Shown here: in pieces, positions 1-6,663 of the stretch | How the letters are laid out: every line of letters starts with the position of its first letter | Position numbering within the stretch: the stretch's first letter is position 1 | Assembly: GCA_017530275.1 (NCBI GenBank) | Contig: JAFXMP010000334.1 | Location: 1-36,686 of the forward strand | Length of the DNA stretch: 36,686 nucleotides | Reading direction: 5' to 3' | From: Clostridia bacterium | Lineage (GTDB): Bacteria; Bacillota_A; Clostridia; Christensenellales; Aristaeellaceae | Position numbers and translations under genes: made by a program | The notes under the pieces: generated by a model | The model's input: the letters and a program-made list of their open reading frames with translations, nothing else | Told to the model about the DNA's origin: nothing | Database searches by the model: none

Positions 1-1200
1 ACCTATTCCTTCTTCCAGCAGCAGAGCGAAACGCGCGGCGAGCAGACCGCCTTCATCGACGAAATGCTGGGGAACCAGAAGGTGGTGAAGGCTTTCGGAC
101 AGGAAGAAAAGAGCGTGGAGAAGTTCGACGAGATCAACGAACGGCTGGAAAAATGCTCCCTGAAAGCCATCTTTTATTCGTCGCTGACCAACCCCTGCAC
201 CCGGTTCGTGAACAACGTGGTCTATGCCGCCGTGGCGCTGTCCGGCGCGCTGGTGTGCGTGGCGACGGCAGGCACGGCGGCTCCTTTCACTGTGGGCAGC
301 CTGTCGGCGCTGCTGTCCTACGCCAACCAGTACACCAAGCCCTTTAACGAAATCAGCGGCGTAGTGACGGAATTGCAGAACGCCCTGGCCTGCGCCGCCC
401 GCATTTTCAAATTGATCGCCGAGCCGCCCCAAGTACCGGACGATCAGGACGCCCGGGTGCTGGAAAACGCGGCGGGTAAAGTGAACGTGGAAAACGTAAA
501 CTTTGCCTATTCGCCGGACAAGCCCCTGATCGAAAACCTGAATCTGCATGTGAAGCCCGGCCAGCGCATCGCTATCGTGGGGCCCACGGGCTGCGGCAAA
601 ACCACCCTGATCAACCTGCTCATGCGCTTTTACGACGTGGACAAAGGCGCCATTTCAGTGGAAGGGACTGACGTCCGCCATATCACCCGCCGCAGCCTGC
701 GGGCTAATTACGGCATGGTATTGCAGGAAACCTGGCTGAAAGCGGGCACCGTGCGGGAAAATTTGATTTTGGGCAAGCCGGACGCAACGGACGAGGAAAT
801 CATCGCCGCCTGCAAGGCCACCCACGCCCACAGCTTCATCAAGCGCCTGCCCAGTGGCTATGATACGGTCATCGGGGAAGACGGGGGTCAGCTGTCTCAG
901 GGCCAGAAGCAGCTTTTGTGCATCGCGCGCATCATGCTGTGCCTGCCCCCCATGCTCATTTTGGACGAAGCCACCTCATCCATCGACACCCGCACGGAGA
1001 TCCGCATTCAAAAGGCGTTTAATACCATGATGGAAGGCCGCACTACCTTCATCGTGGCCCACCGCTTGAGCACCATTCGGGAAGCCGACGTGATTCTGGT
1101 GATGCGGGACGGCCACATTATCGAACAGGGCGACCATGAAACCCTGCTTAAGAAAAATGGGTTTTACGCGAAACTGTACAACAGCCAGTTCGCAGCGTAA
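1..1200 (+). CDS. ABC exporter, fused membrane and ATPase domains (3' part)
   Basis: This is the C-terminal part of an MdlB/MsbA-type ABC exporter half-transporter, which uses ATP to move a substrate across the cytoplasmic membrane. The frame is open from base 1, so the start and most transmembrane helices lie outside the window. The visible part begins in the last cytoplasmic loop (QTAFIDEMLGNQKVVKAFG, the usual coupling segment). After the final helices comes a complete nucleotide-binding domain: Walker A GPTGCGKTT near base 580, signature LSQGQ near 890, Walker B LILDEATSSID near 957, and the H-loop IVAHRLSTI near 1053. Such half-exporters often work as heterodimers, so a partner gene may lie just upstream. 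The substrate cannot be told. No clear terminator follows the stop. Confidence 0.93.
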   Translation, partial: TYSFFQQQSETRGEQTAFIDEMLGNQKVVKAFGQEEKSVEKFDEINERLEKCSLKAIFYSSLTNPCTRFVNNVVYAAVALSGALVCVATAGTAAPFTVGSLSALLSYANQYTKPFNEISGVVTELQNALACAARIFKLIAEPPQVPDDQDARVLENAAGKVNVENVNFAYSPDKPLIENLNLHVKPGQRIAIVGPTGCGKTTLINLLMRFYDVDKGAISVEGTDVRHITRRSLRANYGMVLQETWLKAGTVRENLILGKPDATDEEIIAACKATHAHSFIKRLPSGYDTVIGEDGGQLSQGQKQLLCIARIMLCLPPMLILDEATSSIDTRTEIRIQKAFNTMMEGRTTFIVAHRLSTIREADVILVMRDGHIIEQGDHETLLKKNGFYAKLYNSQFAA

Positions 1201-1216
1201 AACAGCGCGTCAAATC

Positions 1217-1279
1217 ATCCGTGAAAGATCCATGAAAATTTTCATTTCGATAAAACAATCCGTGAAAATCCGTTGAAAT
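1217..1279 (+). repeat. Four short direct repeats upstream of the rho-like promoter
   Basis: The motif ATCCRTGAAA, or a close variant, occurs at 1217, 1228, 1258 and 1268. The last copy runs into the -35 box. A GAAAATTTTC palindrome sits between the second and third copies (1234-1243). The arrangement could be an operator array, but no regulator is identified. Confidence 0.4.
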
Positions 1280-1301
1280 GCGGATCAAAGTTTGATATAA
1301 T
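1273..1301 (+). promoter_or_regulatory. Sigma-A promoter for the Rho-like gene
   Basis: The -35 box is TTGAAA (1273-1278), the spacer is exactly 17 nt, and the -10 box is a perfect TATAAT (1296-1301) preceded by TG at the extended -10 position. Transcription from about 1308 gives a leader of roughly 195 nt before the start at 1503. That leader holds a CGGCAG/CTGCCG hairpin (1311-1334). The rest of 1201-1502 shows no gene. Confidence 0.8.
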
Positions 1302-1502
1302 ACATGCAAGCGGCAGATGATTCTTGTGCCTGCCGGGTTATTCAATCAATCATGAAACGAGGAAAAGGCAGATCGGATGAAAATTTGAACGCAAACGGAC
1401 AATGATGTCGGTTTATACCTTGCGTAGCCTGTGCTCGGTGGATTCATTTCTGTAAAAAGAGAAGCATGGGGTTCTTTTTTCATTGTGTCAAGGAGGATAT
1501 GG

Positions 1503-3410
1503 ATGAGCGAACAATTTGAAAGCATGTCGGTGATCGAACTAAGGCAGAAAGCCAAGGAAATGGGCGTGAAATTAGGCGCTGGCATCAATAAACAGGGGAT
1601 CGTCGCCAAATTGATGGAAGCGGCGGAGCAGGCGCGGGAAACCGCGCCGAAGGCAGATGCGGCGTTTGTTTCTGTTCCGGAAGAGGCCGTCAGGCCCATC
1701 CGCAGCGCGGCTATCATTACCGATGACGAGGAAGCGGACGAGGATGACATCCCGGTGCTGACGCCTAATCCCGCATTTCAGGCAGCGACCCATTCCGCGC
1801 CTCGGACAGCTCCCGTGCCCACAGGGGCCGCGGCGCCCAGCGGTTCTTCTTTGAGCACCATTTCCGCCAAGGCTCCCGCTTTTACCATGGAGGGGTCCCG
1901 GGCATGGCACAACCCTCGGGCCTATCAGGGTGCCAATACGTACCAGCGCACCCAGCCCGCCCAAGGCTGGAATGCCCGTACTCCCCAGCCTGCCACCACT
2001 GACCAGCGGAGCTACAGCAGCAGGCCCGCGCCTCAGATGCACACGGATACCCGCGCGCCGCAGACACGCCCGGTACAGCAGTCTGCTTATGTAAACCGTT
2101 TCGGCCCGGAGCAGACCATTCAGGAACCAGAACAGCGCCAGTCTGAATACCGTACCTACAGCGCACCTGTGCAGCAGGATTACGCGGCCCCCCGGGAGAA
2201 CACCCCGCCGCAGGGCGGTTACGGTTACAGCCAGCCCGCGTATCCGCGCCGGGAAAGCGCCATGGGCATTGCCGATATATTGGCCGCTGGAGAATGCGGC
2301 GACGGCGAAGGCATTTTGGAGGTGCATCCCGAGGGCTACGGTTTCCTGCGCACCAATCATTATCTGCCCAGCAAGCAGGATGTGTATATTTCCAACGCCC
2401 AGATCCGTCGGTTCAATCTGCGCACTGGCGATTACATCGTGGGCAAAACCCGTGCACAGCGGGAGCCGGACCGTTACAGCGCCATGCTGTATATCACCGA
2501 GATCAACGGCGCCGTGCCGGAGGAAATGCCCACCCGGCCCCGGTTTGAGGATTTGACGCCTATTTACCCCAAAAGGCGTATTTCCCTGACGGGGAAAAAA
2601 GAAAACGATCCCCTGCTGCGGCTGATGGACGTGCTGTGCCCCATCGGCTTTGGCCAGCGGGCCATGCTGCTGTGCGGCCCCCGGGTAAACCGACTGGAGC
2701 TGCTCAAAAAGTTAGGCGCGGCCATCAACAGGAACTACAGCAAAGCACAGGTGATGCTGCTGCTGGTAGACGAGCGCCCCGAAGAAGTGACGGATATCAA
2801 GGAAGCCGTAAAGGCTGAAGTGGTCTATTCCACCTTCGATGAACCCGCAGACAGCCAGGTGCGGGTAACGGAAATGACGCTGGAGAGAGCCCTGCGCATG
2901 GTGGAACAGAAAAAAGACGTGATCATCCTGGCTGACAGCCTGACCCGACTGGCCCGGGCCTGCAACGTGATTGCTCCCCAGACGGCGCGCACCATGGGCG
3001 GAGGACTGGCCGCCGGGGCGCTGAACAAGCCCAAGCGCTTTTTCGGCGCGGCACGCAATACCCGGGAGGCAGGCAGCCTTACCATTATCGCCACCGTGAT
3101 GTGCGATACCAGCAACGAGCTGGACCAGGCCATTTTGCGGGAATTCCGGGGCAACAGCAACATGAGCTGCACGCTTCTTCGCGGAAAGGATGGGCAGCCG
3201 GTGATCCAGACTGCGGAATGCGGAACTATTCATGATGAATGGCTGCAGCCGGAGGAAGAACGGAAGCTGGCAGAACGCCTTCGGGCGGAGATTGCTGGTA
3301 TGCAGCCGGAGGAAGCCATGGAAAAGCTGATAGCTGACGCGGCAGCCTATGAATCCAATGAGGCATGGATAGCGGCGGAAGTCGGAGAATCCAAAACAGA
3401 AAATGAATGA
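1503..3410 (+). CDS. rho: Rho-like transcription termination factor with degenerate Walker A
   Basis: This 635-residue protein is Rho-like by its order of domains. A Rho_N segment (about residues 8-42) is followed by a long Q/P/R-rich disordered linker (about 45-260). A cold-shock RNA-binding fold comes next, with GYGFLR and SNAQIRRFNLRTGD (about 270-345), then the RecA-type ATPase core (about 370-600). DERPEE, the Walker B aspartate in VIILADSLTRLA and NKPKRFFGAARN are all present. The P-loop is not: where Rho normally has PPKAGKT, this protein has GPRVNRL, so the GKT core reads NRL. The R-loop lysine position is also changed (TSNELD), and the end after the arginine-finger region diverges from the usual family sequence. 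Canonical Rho is a hexameric RNA helicase that ends transcription; here ATP use is doubtful. The start at 1503 is chosen because AGGAGG lies 6 nt upstream; an upstream in-frame ATG at 1431 lacks such a site. An intrinsic terminator follows. It may be a paralogue of a normal Rho encoded elsewhere. Confidence 0.9.
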   Translation: MSEQFESMSVIELRQKAKEMGVKLGAGINKQGIVAKLMEAAEQARETAPKADAAFVSVPEEAVRPIRSAAIITDDEEADEDDIPVLTPNPAFQAATHSAPRTAPVPTGAAAPSGSSLSTISAKAPAFTMEGSRAWHNPRAYQGANTYQRTQPAQGWNARTPQPATTDQRSYSSRPAPQMHTDTRAPQTRPVQQSAYVNRFGPEQTIQEPEQRQSEYRTYSAPVQQDYAAPRENTPPQGGYGYSQPAYPRRESAMGIADILAAGECGDGEGILEVHPEGYGFLRTNHYLPSKQDVYISNAQIRRFNLRTGDYIVGKTRAQREPDRYSAMLYITEINGAVPEEMPTRPRFEDLTPIYPKRRISLTGKKENDPLLRLMDVLCPIGFGQRAMLLCGPRVNRLELLKKLGAAINRNYSKAQVMLLLVDERPEEVTDIKEAVKAEVVYSTFDEPADSQVRVTEMTLERALRMVEQKKDVIILADSLTRLARACNVIAPQTARTMGGGLAAGALNKPKRFFGAARNTREAGSLTIIATVMCDTSNELDQAILREFRGNSNMSCTLLRGKDGQPVIQTAECGTIHDEWLQPEEERKLAERLRAEIAGMQPEEAMEKLIADAAAYESNEAWIAAEVGESKTENE

Positions 3411-3419
3411 ATCAGAAAG

Positions 3420-3448
3420 GGGCTTCCGGGACGCCGGGAGCCCTTTTT
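3420..3448 (+). terminator. Intrinsic terminator after the Rho-like gene
   Basis: A 10-bp stem (3420-3429 with 3434-3443, one G-T pair) closes a GACG tetraloop and is followed by T5 at 3444-3448. It lies 10 bases after the stop codon of the Rho-like gene and just before the ribosome binding site of the next gene. Some read-through may feed the next gene. Confidence 0.85.
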
Positions 3449-3459
3449 GAAAGGAAAAA

Positions 3460-3900
3460 ATGCGTATCGTGATCGAAAAGGCTGCACGGCGGCTCACGGT
3501 GGAGGACGATGGGGGAGAGGCGCTGTTTGCCTGCCCCATCGCATTGGGAAGCTGCCCCGCAGGCCCCAAGGAACGGGAGGGAGACGGCAAAACCCCGGAA
3601 GGGGTCTATTTCGTGTGCCTGAAAAAGCGGGGGAAATACGGCCCCTCCCTGGGTGTCAGCTATCCCAGCGAAGCGGACGCCCGGAAAAACGGAGCGGACG
3701 AAGAACTGATCGCCTGCATCCGTCAGCGCGCCGCCCAAAAACAAAGGCCGCCCTGGGGCACGGCCCTGGGCGGAGAAATCTATATTCATGGCGGCGGCAC
3801 GGAAAGGGACTGGACGGCGGGCTGCGTCGCCCTGAACGATGCCGACGCGGAAATCCTGTACGCCCTCGTTCCCCTGGGAACGGAAATCACGATTCGATAA
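3460..3900 (+). CDS. L,D-transpeptidase (YkuD) domain protein, short and without signal peptide
   Basis: This 146-residue protein consists almost only of a YkuD catalytic domain. The hallmark is IYIHGGG followed by WTAGCVALND near the C-terminus; the histidine and cysteine are the usual catalytic residues. Family members form 3-3 cross-links in peptidoglycan or attach proteins to it, outside the cell. No signal peptide or membrane helix is visible: the protein starts MRIVIEKAARRLTVEDDGG, which already looks like the first strand of the domain. AAAGGA precedes the ATG by a few bases. It stands alone after the terminator of the Rho-like gene. The role is unclear because the expected substrate is extracytoplasmic; the domain call itself is secure. 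Confidence 0.82.
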   Translation: MRIVIEKAARRLTVEDDGGEALFACPIALGSCPAGPKEREGDGKTPEGVYFVCLKKRGKYGPSLGVSYPSEADARKNGADEELIACIRQRAAQKQRPPWGTALGGEIYIHGGGTERDWTAGCVALNDADAEILYALVPLGTEITIR

Positions 3901-3925
3901 AAGTGGAAAGTGAAAAGCGGAAAGT
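3901..3925 (+). repeat. GTGGAAA-type repeat, left copy flanking the IS pair
   Basis: This purine-rich stretch (AAGTGGAAAGTGAAAAGCGG then AAAGT) matches, in inverted orientation, the stretch at 6626-6657 on the far side of the two insertion sequences, at roughly 24 of 27 positions by eye. It starts directly after the transpeptidase stop codon. Confidence 0.6.
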
Positions 3926-3935
3926 AATACTAATC

Positions 3936-4520
3936 TCAATCTAAAAATGTATCAAGAATCCATTGTCTACAAGTGATGCTTTTAACCATATCATTTGTCA
4001 AATTGCAGATCGTATCACAAAGGCGATCAACAACATGGTCCAATGTTTTGAATACTTCATTCTTGAATCCCATGGAGCGAAGCTGTTTCCAGATTTGCTC
4101 TATGGGATTCATTTCTGGCGTATACGGAGGGATGCCGAGCAGTGTGATATTTTCTGGCACTTTCAACGTTTTTGATTTATGCCATGCCGCACCGTCACAA
4201 ACAAGAAGAATTCGATCATGAGGGTATTCCTTCGCTAATTCTTCCAAGAATGTGTTCATACAGTTGGTGCTGCAATATGGCATGATCAGGAAGAAACTGT
4301 CTCCCGTTATAGGTTCTACCGCCCCATAAGCATACCGGTATTCCCGGATATGGTGACAAGGCACAGATGGCCGAATACCCTTTCTGCACCAGCAACTCTT
4401 CGGCTTATTGATCCTTCCGAATCCAGCTTCATCCTGAAACATCAGTCGGACTCTTGAGTTCGGCTGGCACTTTTTTCGGGTTTCCAACACGCATTCTTTA
4501 ATTTTTTTGAGGCGTCGCAC
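3936..4520 (-). CDS. IS630-family transposase, ORF B (DDE catalytic part)
   Basis: This frame carries the complete DDE catalytic core of an IS630 transposase: first Asp in FQDEAGFG, second Asp in LLVCDGAAWHKS, and the glutamate in PPYTPEMNPIEQIWKQL. This domain cuts and joins DNA at TA sites. The apparent GTG start at 4520 has no convincing ribosome binding site, so translation most likely enters by a -1 frameshift from ORF A in the 78-nt overlap. Joined at the A7 site, the two frames give 347 residues, a normal length for the family. The stop lies just inside the left end of the element. Confidence 0.87.
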   Translation of the reverse strand: MRRLKKIKECVLETRKKCQPNSRVRLMFQDEAGFGRINKPKSCWCRKGIRPSVPCHHIREYRYAYGAVEPITGDSFFLIMPYCSTNCMNTFLEELAKEYPHDRILLVCDGAAWHKSKTLKVPENITLLGIPPYTPEMNPIEQIWKQLRSMGFKNEVFKTLDHVVDRLCDTICNLTNDMVKSITCRQWILDTFLD

Positions 4521-4978
4521 GCCTCCTCATTCGCTGCCTTCGGATGCTTTGACCGAGGCATCACTTTCCGCCATCCATGTCGTTTTAATAGCATGTATAT
4601 ATACCCTCGGCCTGTGTCTTTCCCTCGCACTTTGTCAAACGCTGCTTTGATCTCTTTCACGGTTACCAATTGTCCTGCTTCTGCTGCTTTTTCAAAGGGC
4701 GCCAGGATTGATTTTTCTTCCTCTTCTGTCAGCGCATGCCTATGTGATTTGTATTTGTTCTGGACAAACTCTTCTAAGCCCTGTTCCCGGTATCGACGGC
4801 ACAGCTGGCTTATGCTGTTTATCCGCATCCCATACATCTTTGCTATTTCTCTTACTTTATACCCTTCATATCGCAGCATCAATATTCGCAATCTTTTACT
4901 TATCTGCTTTTCCTTGCTTTCTTTCTCTTTTGCCTTGATCGCTTCATATTCCTCTTCGCTTATCTGGAATCGGCTCAT
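4442..4978 (-). CDS. IS630-family transposase, ORF A (DNA-binding part)
   Basis: This 178-residue frame encodes the N-terminal part of an IS630 transposase. Residues 25-70 form a helix-turn-helix (LRILMLRYEGYKVREIAKMY, then INSISQLCRRYREQG), and a second winged-helix-like segment precedes the frame end (RGYIYMLLKRHGWRKVMPRS). These parts bind the terminal repeats. The frame runs past the A7 slip site (4502-4508) and stops after about 20 residues unrelated to the family. The full transposase therefore needs a -1 shift into ORF B. The ATG at 4978 opens the family-like sequence. Unshifted product, if made, could act as a DNA-binding inhibitor, which is an inference. Confidence 0.85.
   Translation of the reverse strand: MSRFQISEEEYEAIKAKEKESKEKQISKRLRILMLRYEGYKVREIAKMYGMRINSISQLCRRYREQGLEEFVQNKYKSHRHALTEEEEKSILAPFEKAAEAGQLVTVKEIKAAFDKVRGKDTGRGYIYMLLKRHGWRKVMPRSKHPKAANEEACDASKKLKNACWKPEKSASRTQESD
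4502..4508 (-). other. Predicted -1 programmed ribosomal frameshift site (A7)
   Basis: On the coding strand the sequence is TCA AAA AAA TTA in the ORF A frame, which makes a correctly phased A-AAA-AAA slippery heptamer. Slipping back one base gives AAA AAA ATT AAA GAA, the ORF B frame, and joins the HTH part to the DDE part. Frameshifted transposases are known in the IS630 family. No strong downstream pseudoknot or stem is obvious by eye. Confidence 0.7.
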
Positions 4979-5108
4979 CTTTCATCACCCATTCCATTAT
5001 ATCACACTTTCTCTTCTTTGTATAGATTTTATATTGAGTTTACTGTGAAACCATTACTACAAAAGGGCAGACTTGCCCCTTGGAGCAAAAAATCACAAAG
5101 ACTATGCT

Positions 5109-6356
5109 TTAGGCAGAAGCTTCCGCAGTGGCAACGGTCACTTCAAAACCCAAAGATTTAAGTTTCTTCAACAGGCTTTCCGCCTTGCGTTCCTTGTTGA
5201 ACTGGTTATAGTAGTTGGAACCCAGGTCATGGAAAACTTCACCCGTTGAAAGAATGTGATAAATCGCTATCAACATGGAATGAGCAACAGCCATATAGGC
5301 CTTTTTCGCTCCACGATGCGCGGATATCCGGGAAAACTGCGCGCTGAAAAAGGAGTCTTTGACTTTCACAGCGGCGTGCGCGCAGGTGACCAACGTTGTT
5401 CTGAGTACCTTGTTTCCTTTGGTCGTCTTGCAGGATTTTCGTTTCTTCGCGCTCTCATTATCTCCGGGACATACCCCCGCCCATTTGGAGATATGCTTTT
5501 CCGTTGGGAAACGGCTCATATCCGTTCCAATTACGGATATGATTGCCTGTGCGCTTGATTCCCCGATTCCAGGAACATCTTCAATCGCCTTGCAAGCGTC
5601 TTTTTCGTCCGGCTTCATGGAACCGTCAATTTCATCATCCAGTTCCCGGATGTGCTGATTCAGTTCATCCAGATGCGCCAGCAGTACTTTCATCATGTGC
5701 CGCTGAGCCGGGGAGAGGATGCCGTTCAGATCGTCCAGAATCTGTTCCCGCGTTCCTTTCAGGTTATGGGCGATTTCCTTCCTGGCATACATTTCATCGT
5801 ATACCTTCCCGTCGATCGCTTCTCCTTCCACGATTCGGGCAAGGATATTCCGAGCGCTCTTTCCGTCAATCTCGGATACTGTCCCTGAAAGCTTGATGTT
5901 CCCTCCTTCCAGCATTTTTTGCAGCCGGTTCAGTTCCCTGCCTTTGTCTTCTACAAGACTTTTCCTGTACCGCACTAGTTCCCGCAGTTCCCGTTGATCC
6001 CGCTTCGGAATATAGCTTGCTTTCAGCAATCCATGCTGCAACAGGTCCGCTATCCACTCCGCATCCTTGATATCCGTTTTCCGTCCAGGCACTGCTTTCA
6101 TATGCTGTGCGTTCACCACGATGGCCTTTATCTCCATCGCTTCCAGCACATTGTACAGCGGCTTCCAGTACGATCCCGTACTCTCCATGGCTACCATTTC
6201 GCATCCGCTCTTTTGCAGCCATTCCCCGCATTCCAGCAGTTCCCTCGTCGTTGTGCCAAACTCCCGTATCTCTGACTTCCTGCCACTGCGAAGGCATACT
6301 ACCAGGAGCTTTTTGTGTACGTCCACACCACCGCAAATGCCGTATAAAACTTCCAT
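5109..6356 (-). CDS. IS110-family transposase (DEDD recombinase)
   Basis: This 415-residue protein is a complete IS110-type recombinase. The N-terminal RuvC-like DEDD domain shows GGVDVHKK (Asp), AMESTGSYW (Glu) and GRKTDIKDAEWIADLL (two Asp). A coiled-coil linker follows. The C-terminal transposase_20 domain has VPGIGESSAQAI with candidate nucleophile serines, then KWAGVCPGDNES. Enzymes of this family recombine element and target DNA guided by an element-encoded bridge RNA. GGA lies a few bases upstream of the ATG at 6356. There is no frameshift and no missing catalytic residue, so the element may be functional. Confidence 0.93.
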   Translation of the reverse strand: MEVLYGICGGVDVHKKLLVVCLRSGRKSEIREFGTTTRELLECGEWLQKSGCEMVAMESTGSYWKPLYNVLEAMEIKAIVVNAQHMKAVPGRKTDIKDAEWIADLLQHGLLKASYIPKRDQRELRELVRYRKSLVEDKGRELNRLQKMLEGGNIKLSGTVSEIDGKSARNILARIVEGEAIDGKVYDEMYARKEIAHNLKGTREQILDDLNGILSPAQRHMMKVLLAHLDELNQHIRELDDEIDGSMKPDEKDACKAIEDVPGIGESSAQAIISVIGTDMSRFPTEKHISKWAGVCPGDNESAKKRKSCKTTKGNKVLRTTLVTCAHAAVKVKDSFFSAQFSRISAHRGAKKAYMAVAHSMLIAIYHILSTGEVFHDLGSNYYNQFNKERKAESLLKKLKSLGFEVTVATAEASA

Positions 6357-6597
6357 TTCCTTTTACTCCTCGTTTTTTATACGGCACGGTTCCCTCTTAC
6401 AGTCATTTTACTGTGCGTCCTTTTGACCTCTCTGGGCTCTGGACAATCCGTGGTGCAACAAGAGAACCTCGTTTGTCAATTTAGTATTCGGGCTTTTTCC
6501 CAAATCCTTTTTCGACCTTTGCCGTCTTCCTTATTTTATCACTACTCTCCTTCTTCCGCTACACTTGGTTTCATTCATCGTGGAACCCCTTGGGGCA
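6357..6597 (-). ncRNA. Candidate IS110 bridge RNA region (left end)
   Basis: This 241-nt stretch, read on the - strand from the putative core to the transposase start, has no gene. It contains several short inverted repeats: CCCC-AA-GGGG at the end itself, GGG-aaaaa-GCCC near 6491-6500, and ACAGT/ACTGT near 6400-6414. IS110-group elements encode a bridge RNA here, with internal loops that pair to donor and target. The call rests on position and family knowledge; loops and exact ends were not resolved. Confidence 0.35.
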
Positions 6598-6625
6598 TGG
6601 ACATTTAGTATAAAACGGTACTTTG

Positions 6626-6657
6626 ATTTTCACTCTCCACTTTTCATTTTCCACTTT
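6626..6657 (-). repeat. GTGGAAA-type repeat, right copy flanking the IS pair
   Basis: Read on the - strand this is AAAAGTGGAAAATGAAAAGT followed by GGAGAGTG, an inverted partner of the stretch at 3901-3925. It directly precedes the stop-codon end of the first VanW-family gene. Confidence 0.6.
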
Positions 6658-6663
6658 TTTATC

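Larger units (their letters stand above)
3933..5040 (-). mobile_element. IS630-family insertion sequence, apparently complete
   Basis: The element is about 1,108 bp, bounded by TA dinucleotides at 3931-3932 and 5041-5042 as expected for the TA target duplication of the IS630/Tc1 group. Just inside lie imperfect terminal inverted repeats: TAATCTCAATCTAAAA from 3931, matched by TAAACTCAATATAAAA read from 5042 on the other strand. It carries one transposase split over two overlapping reading frames on the - strand. Both ends and the full catalytic triad are present, so it looks recent or still active. Confidence 0.85.
5076..6597 (-). mobile_element. IS110-family insertion sequence
   Basis: The element is about 1.5 kb around a full-length IS110-type transposase. 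CCCCTTGGAGCA at 5076-5087 and CCCCTTGGGGCA at 6586-6597 are direct copies (11 of 12) on either side. They fit the shared core expected at IS110 ends, which lack classical terminal inverted repeats. Exact ends are uncertain by several bases. About 230 nt of non-coding sequence lies upstream of the transposase and only about 30 nt downstream, the layout of the IS110 group in which the bridge RNA is made from the left end. The element lies about 35 bp from the IS630 end. Confidence 0.8.

Noticed and set aside
1431..1502. Longer N-terminus of the Rho-like protein from an upstream ATG
   Set aside because: The added residues do not resemble the family, and AGGAGG sits 6 nt before the ATG at 1503.
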